NCBI RefSeq assembly: GCF_028389875.1
Contig: NC_084668.1
Location: 25,774,993 to 25,838,992, forward strand
Direction: 5' to 3'
DNA: 64,000 nucleotides
Source of the DNA: Rhea pennata
Taxonomy: Eukaryota; Chordata; Aves; Rheiformes; Rheidae
The position numbers were made by a program, and so were the translations under genes. The notes under the pieces were generated by a model. That model saw only the letters and a program-made list of their open reading frames with translations. It made no database searches and was not told the origin of the DNA. This document shows positions 60,866 through 64,000 of the stretch, in pieces; position 1 is the first letter of the stretch; each line of letters opens with the position of its first letter.

Positions 60866-63800
60866 AGAAATGATTATTTTTTCTTTTGCTCATATTTCTT
60901 CTCTTGGTCAGTGACTACATTCTGCATAAAAAAACCCCCCACCATTGTGTTTGACTTTCATAGACTAGGATAGCTTTAGAAATTTTATACTTTGCTCTGT
61001 TTTAGTTTGTTTTTCTTCCATCCCAAGCATTGCAAACATTGTCATGTTATTTAAGAAATAAAAAGTTATTTAACTTTATTTCTAAGTTACAGTTTCTAAA
61101 CATTAGAAACTATTATTTCTAAAGTTATATAACTTTATTTCTAATTCTTGAGTATCATGCACTATGAGTGATGCAGTACCCATATACAATTGTAGCAGTA
61201 CTTACCATACACTTTTACAGAAATAGTTGCTGATTTTTTTCCCGATTGATTTTCAGCCTCAATGACGTATTTTCCAGCATCGTACCGATTAACTTTGTCC
61301 ACAAGAAGCAGAGTGTAGCTGTCTGTAGTATCAATAATAGCTCGACTTACAAGATCAACATCCTGTTTGCTCCATGTAATTACTGGAGTAGGTCTGCCAG
61401 ACACAGAGACCATTAAGCGCAAGGAACCACCAGCTCTGACTGTAACTGTCTTCTTCAGATCATCAGCAAGCTCAAGCTCAGGTATTTCTGATGAACGGAG
61501 TAAGAAACATTAAATGAATTAACCTTTTAATTGTTTTAAAGGAAAATATAATTCTTTCTTTAAAATATGTGTTGAGTTTTTAAATTACCTATTCTTTCCA
61601 CGGGTTCTATTTCTGCTGATGATTCACTGAATTCACTCATACCATTCACGTTTGTAGCAGCAACTCTGAATTGGTATTTCTGGGATGTTTTAAGACCAGT
61701 CACAGTGAACTCAGCATTCCTTAGAGTCGCAGTTGTATGTGGTCGGTACCACTGCTCAGTGCCTTCTTCTTTCATTTCAAGAACATAGCCTAAGATGTCA
61801 GCACCACCGTCGTATGTGGGCTTTGACCATGCTAAACTTATGCTATGCTTAGTAGTATCCACAACTCTTGGAGCTGACGGAGGCGCAGGAGTATCTTTGA
61901 AACAGAAGCAAATGCATTTCACATTGGTGCAGGGAACATTATACAGTTGAAAAAAGTAATTAAAATTTGTAAACAGCCAATTCCAGCAAATGCACCTGAA
62001 ATTAACTATAATGCTTTTATTTTAATTTTTCTACAATAAAAGCCAGTTCAGTTAACTTACGTATTCTTTGAGTTATCTTAGTTGAAGTGTCAGCTTGGGT
62101 TTATGCTACATTATTATAAATAAATATTAAAGTATATTTTAAATTTGGCAACTTACATGATGGTTCTTTGCATAACATGTATTGCGAAGCTTCACTAGGC
62201 TCACTGTTCCCAGCAGCATTCACTGCAGTGACACGGAACTGGTACTGGCTGCCTTCCATAAGACCAGTGACTTTCAGTCTGGTATCATAAATGGTATAAT
62301 CTCTGTTCACTCGTGTCCAGCGTAGACTTCTCTTTTCACGTTTGTCTACAAGATAGTCCCTAATCTCACTGCCACCATCTGATTCTGGTTTCATCCACTG
62401 AATAATGATATGTTCCTTGCCAACGCTCACTTCTTCAGGAGCACCAGGCTGTGATGGGATGGCTGTTGTTTTTTAAAAGTTGAAAAAAAAATCAAATTGT
62501 TTATCTCTGACAAATATTTCAAACATTCTGACATGCAACTAAAGGTAGTAACACTCACTGAAAGCATTTCTGGCAATGACAGGTTCTGTTTCAAGTGGAA
62601 CGCCTGGCCCATATTTGTTGACTGCTCTCACACGGAAGATGTACTCATTATTCTTAATAAGTTTTGTTACCACACATGATAATGTCTGGCACTCAGCCTC
62701 AACAATAACCCAGTGAAGTCTGCTGGTTTCACGCCTTTCTACAATGTAATGGGTGACAGGTGCCCCTCCATCTTCCTCAGGAATATTCCATGCCAGTGTG
62801 CATTTCTCTTCTGTTACTCTGCTAACTGTGATTTTGCCTGCACATGGACCTGGTGAATCTGGGTAGAGATGAAATAAGTACTGTTATTAGCAGCTAAGGA
62901 AAAGCTTCTAACTCTTGTTTAAAAGAATGAGCTTTTTAGTATATTAAATGTAATTATTTAATCATGGAATACATACCAAGGACTTTCACAAGAACAGAAA
63001 TTTGTTTTGTCCCACTGGCATTTTTAACTGTTAAGGTGTATTTTCCACTATCACTTCTGTCACAGAACTTGATAATTGCAATGGCTCGTTTGCTGGTGTA
63101 CTGCAGAGAGATCTTCTCACATAGATCTAATTCTTTGTCACCTTTGGACCAGAAGACTTTTGGTTCTGGTTTTCCACCAATGGCTGCATCAAGAACAAGA
63201 TCAGATCCAGCCCTAATGGTCACAATTTCTCCCTGCAGTCTGGCATCAAGTTCAGCCTTTGGTGGTGCTGTCATAAGGGAAAAGAGATGATTAAAAATAA
63301 ATTACATGGCAGGAGTAAAAAACGGAAAACAGATCATGTTTTTAAATGTTTCAAATGAATATTTCTTACAGTATTCATCTTTGCAAATGACAGCACCAGT
63401 TGATTCAGATCCTTTGCTCATCACACCAGCAGCATTCTTTGCTAGGACACGGAATTCATACGCTTCACCTTCACTAAGAGCTGTCACAGTAAAAAAGTTT
63501 TCTGAGACAATGGTGTAATTGCATTTCAGCCAGCGTCCATCACCAGATTCATTATATGGTTTGCGTTCTATAATATAACCGATAATTTTGCTTCCACCAT
63601 CATAAAGTGGTGCTGACCAGCTCAGTGACACTGTAGATCTGGTGACATCTGTTACCTCTGGTCTTCCTGGTGGATCTGGAGAAAGAAAATACAAAATGAG
63701 GAATGTAGCTCTATTTTATGTTAAATAATAAAACAACTCTAAAAGTAATACTTACCAACTGGATTTTGAGCCACTACAGGTCTGGAAGCTTCACTAGCTT

Positions 63801-64000
63801 TGCTGACTCCTGCAGCATTTAGGGCATAGGTTCTGAATTGATATTCTAGGCCTTCCACCAATCCTGTGACTTTGTAGTCGCATTCACAGCATGGCACTTT
63901 GTTTTCCTTCACCCAAAGGATGGTGTTGCGCTCCTTCTTCTCGACCCAATATCCAATGACTTTGCTGCCACCGTCATGATATGGTTCCTCCCAGCGAATG
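46532..64000 (-). CDS. TTN: Titin 3' end, 22 coding exons, 5' incomplete
   Basis: Titin spans half a sarcomere; this part is the C-terminal A-band and the M-band. Exons run from 64000 leftwards. First come 18 exons of Fn3 and Ig domains (A147-A168 if counted back from the kinase in the usual numbering). Next is a 5.9-kb exon with Ig A169, Fn3 A170, the kinase and M-band Igs, then a 154-nt exon, a 294-nt serine-rich is7 exon and the last exon with M10. Every A-band exon starts and ends in phase 1 and has a length divisible by three. Ig-Ig-Fn3 A168-A170 is the known MuRF1-binding module. The kinase keeps the atypical HFD and EFG motifs of titin kinase. Compared with mammalian titin as I remember it, one M-band Ig (M7) is absent. 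No frameshift or stop was found. The 5' part lies outside the window. Confidence 0.97.
46963..47256 (-). CDS. TTN: TTN is7 exon, serine-rich
   Basis: 98 codons, phase 1 on both sides, so skipping keeps the frame. Encodes LIEEPPKEVVLKTSGDASMQ and a Ser/Met-rich stretch (SFSSFSSSSMTEMKFASMSA), ending KMLKSGLR. In mammals this is the alternatively spliced Mex5 exon whose is7 insert binds calpain-3. Donor GTGAGC. Confidence 0.94.
47918..47963. repeat. Poly-T / TTTA tract in TTN intron
   Basis: 46 bases of T broken by TTTA units, in the intron just upstream (on minus) of the is7 exon. Confidence 0.9.
48294..48447 (-). CDS. TTN: TTN 154-nt exon, second half of Ig M9
   Basis: Encodes IAVSSHIRVTRSKNIYSLEI and GQCSATASLTIL. 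Starts in phase 0 and ends in phase 1. Acceptor CCCTTCTTCAG, donor GTAAGT. Confidence 0.94.
48535..54482 (-). CDS. TTN: TTN large exon: A169-A170, kinase, M1-M6, M8, part of M9
   Basis: 5948 nt, 1982 codons plus two bases. Order by position (minus): Ig A169 (PAKIHLPKNLEGMG) 54482-54190; Fn3 A170 (VPDPPRGLKVTDIS) 54180-53900; kinase 53795-53026; regulatory tail to 52880; Ig M1 52863-52564; M2 52482-52198; M3 52167-51886; the long basic is2 with SPSP and RRRRS motifs; M4 50436-50158; M5 49872-49597; KSP-repeat is4 49569-49440 (KSPEPRVKSPEPVKSPKRVK), the known phosphorylation tract; M6 49404-49129; a short linker; M8 48939-48676; start of M9 48660-48535. In the kinase, Lys of FLAKFVKVK, GHFDIRPDN, IIEFGQAR and the inhibitory Tyr region PEYYGPE are seen. 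The usual M7 Ig between M6 and M8 is not present. Acceptor CTATTCCAG, donor GTAAGT. Confidence 0.96.
53026..53795 (-). other. TTN: Titin kinase domain
   Basis: Protein kinase fold from YMIAEELGRGQFGIAHRC to NHTWLKQK. It is a weak or pseudo-kinase family member that acts as a force sensor and scaffold for the Nbr1/p62/MuRF route. HFD replaces HRD and EFG replaces DFG, as in other vertebrate titins. The glycine loop reads GRGQFGIAH, with Ala where I recall Val in human. Confidence 0.95.
54603..55196 (-). CDS. TTN: TTN exon: Fn3 A167 and Ig A168
   Basis: 594 nt. Fn3 (KPGKPGQPVASAVTKDSCVV) followed by Ig (APHFKEELRNLNVKFQANAT), ending SLEVE. The Ig is the first domain of the MuRF1-binding A168-A170 module, which continues in the next exon. 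Confidence 0.95.
55288..55593 (-). CDS. TTN: TTN exon: Fn3 A166
   Basis: 306 nt. Encodes KPDKPVGPIVIESILKNSVV, WKPPEDDGGSMITNYVIEKR and VVMKPPF; donor GTAAGC. Confidence 0.95.
55687..56262 (-). CDS. TTN: TTN exon: Ig A164 and Ig A165
   Basis: 576 nt, two Ig domains. First: GEAPAIRKEMQDVTTKLGEA. Second: PPQFHPGFPLKEKYYAGAGG. Ends TVLNVEIQ; donor GTAAGT. Confidence 0.95.
56497..56796 (-). CDS. TTN: TTN exon: Fn3 A163
   Basis: 300 nt. Encodes KPSQPGEIEITSVFKDSITL, ILGYWVEYRQSGESTWKKC and AMAVKTKLT; donor GTAAGC. Confidence 0.95.
56889..57194 (-). CDS. TTN: TTN exon: Fn3 A162
   Basis: 306 nt. Encodes PPEPPNNPPEVLDVTKSSVN through SEPVVCKDPF; donor GTAAGA. A TTA/ATT microsatellite sits in the intron just upstream, at 57201-57240. 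Confidence 0.95.
57201..57240. repeat. ATA/TAA trinucleotide microsatellite in TTN intron
   Basis: About twelve TAA-type units with small interruptions, starting seven bases from the acceptor of the A162 exon, so it lies within the splice-acceptor tract on the minus strand. Confidence 0.9.
57322..57906 (-). CDS. TTN: TTN exon: Ig A160 and Fn3 A161
   Basis: 585 nt. Ig: YPDYELDEKYREGLMVRQGG. Fn3: GIPNPPEGPLEYDDIQARSV. Ends PAIPKTPL; donor GTAAGT. Confidence 0.95.
58026..58328 (-). CDS. TTN: TTN exon: Fn3 A159
   Basis: 303 nt. Encodes PPGKPQNPRVTDTTRTSVSL, GYLIEMQKVDQFEWTKCNTT and VKITEML; donor GTAAGA. Confidence 0.95.
58614..58916 (-). CDS. TTN: TTN exon: Fn3 A158
   Basis: 303 nt. Encodes IPGPPGTPEVFDVSRDGMTL through KSVVARDPI; donor GTAAGT. 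Confidence 0.95.
59407..59706 (-). CDS. TTN: TTN exon: Fn3 A157
   Basis: 300 nt. Encodes KPGPPVGPIRIDEIDSNYVT, VVEQRDAHRPGWLPVSESV and IIECRSKI; donor GTAAGT. Confidence 0.95.
59825..60112 (-). CDS. TTN: TTN exon: Ig A156
   Basis: 288 nt. Encodes LPTIDLAGIPQKTIHIPAGR, PPPAASWFFAGSKLKESERI and TDTIKVIIL; donor GTAAGT. No methionine-started ORF represents it; it was found by splice-site reading. Confidence 0.94.
60183..60205. repeat. C14-T9 composite homopolymer near a TTN donor
   Basis: 14 C then 9 T; on the transcribed strand this is A9-G14, 17 bases inside the intron after the donor of the A154-A155 exon. Confidence 0.9.
60225..60818 (-). CDS. TTN: TTN exon: Fn3 A154 and Fn3 A155
   Basis: 594 nt, two Fn3 domains. 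First: PGPPAAVRIKEVSKDSVILT. Second: VPMVPQKLEVVDTTKSTVTL. Ends TAVTVQDRK; donor GTAGGT. The acceptor is preceded by an uninterrupted run of 43 T. Confidence 0.95.
60821..60863. repeat. A43 homopolymer (T43 on transcribed strand) at TTN splice acceptor
   Basis: 43 consecutive A on the plus strand, directly next to the CT that forms the minus-strand AG acceptor of the A154-A155 exon. Confidence 0.92.
61206..61487 (-). CDS. TTN: TTN exon: Ig A153
   Basis: 282 nt. Encodes IPELELADDLKKTVTVRAGG, LRLMVSVSGRPTPVITWSKQ and ATISVKVY; donor GTAAGT. Confidence 0.95.
61589..61894 (-). CDS. TTN: TTN exon: Fn3 A152
   Basis: 306 nt. Encodes TPAPPSAPRVVDTTKHSISL, ILGYVLEMKEEGTEQWYR and AEIEPVERI; donor GTAATT. 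Confidence 0.95.
62157..62462 (-). CDS. TTN: TTN exon: Fn3 A151
   Basis: 306 nt. Encodes IPSQPGAPEEVSVGKEHIII, YLVDKREKRSLRWTRVNRDY and MLCKEPS; donor GTAAGT. Confidence 0.95.
62559..62858 (-). CDS. TTN: TTN exon: Fn3 A150
   Basis: 300 nt. Encodes SPGPCAGKITVSRVTEEKCT, HYIVERRETSRLHWVIVEAE and EPVIARNAF; donor GTGAGT. Found by splice-site reading; no methionine-started ORF marks it. Confidence 0.95.
62977..63267 (-). CDS. TTN: TTN exon: Ig A149
   Basis: 291 nt. Encodes PPKAELDARLQGEIVTIRAG, KVFWSKGDKELDLCEKISLQ and QISVLVKVL; donor GTATGT. Confidence 0.95.
63370..63675 (-). CDS. TTN: TTN exon: Fn3 A148
   Basis: 306 nt. Encodes PPGRPEVTDVTRSTVSLSWS, IIERKPYNESGDGRWLKCNY and AVICKDEY; donor GTAAGA. 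Confidence 0.95.
63756..64000 (-). CDS. TTN: TTN exon: Fn3 A147, cut by window end
   Basis: 245 nt inside the window. Encodes IRWEEPYHDGGSKVIGYWVE, YQFRTYALNAAGVSKASEAS and PVVAQNPV; donor GTAAGT. The exon start lies beyond 64000. Confidence 0.93.

Noticed and set aside
62059-62098. Possible 35-nt titin micro-exon between the A151 and A152 exons (AG...GTAAGT)
   Set aside because: A151 and A152 join perfectly in phase without it, matching the remembered mammalian junction; 35 nt would break the frame.
1-64000. A new multi-gene system, CRISPR array, virus or transposon cargo
   Set aside because: All confident genes are the known amniote synteny block; the only mobile DNA seen is CR1.

Overview
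The window is nuclear DNA of a bird. The evidence is a CR1 LINE 3' end with the ATTCTGTG-type terminal repeat, an older CR1 relic, GC-rich CpG-island promoters, large introns with GT/AG borders, and the amniote gene order (PRKRA)-PJVK-FKBP7-PLEKHA3-TTN. The species cannot be read from the sequence. There is no bacterial-style operon, CRISPR array or viral genome.

Layout: (1) 1-8183 holds no gene I can recognise, only an isolated short CpG island at about 5145-5335. (2) 8184-9250 (minus) is a broken relic of PRKRA (PACT), in the place and orientation where the intact gene normally sits head-to-head with PJVK. The first dsRBD and the promoter side are missing, and a GC-rich 23-bp minisatellite (9493-10291, about 34.5 copies) lies there instead. 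(3) PJVK (plus, 10737-18991): six coding exons, intact, 357 aa. (4) FKBP7 (minus, 20937-25873): four coding exons, intact, 217 aa, with signal peptide, FKBP domain, two EF-hands and HDEL. (5) PLEKHA3 (plus, 26523-39522): eight coding exons, intact, 300 aa. It is head-to-head with FKBP7 across one CpG island. (6) TTN (minus, 46532 to beyond 64000): the 3' end of titin, 22 coding exons. They run from A-band Fn3/Ig domains through the titin kinase in a 5.9-kb exon to the M-band Ig domains and the C-terminal M10 domain.

Neighbouring genes alternate in orientation: divergent PRKRA relic/PJVK, convergent PJVK/FKBP7, divergent FKBP7/PLEKHA3, convergent PLEKHA3/TTN. They do not form one pathway: PJVK acts in hair-cell peroxisome turnover, FKBP7 is an ER prolyl isomerase, PLEKHA3 is a Golgi PI4P/ARF1 sensor, and titin is the sarcomere ruler.

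Most noteworthy: the decayed PRKRA beside a young-looking minisatellite; a titin M-band that lacks the Ig domain known as M7 in mammals, with M6 and M8 joined inside one uninterrupted exon; and a titin 3' splice site whose pyrimidine tract is a pure run of 43 T. I see no wholly new biological system. Exon borders were placed by hand from reading frame, splice sites and remembered mammalian orthologues, so single-base errors are possible.
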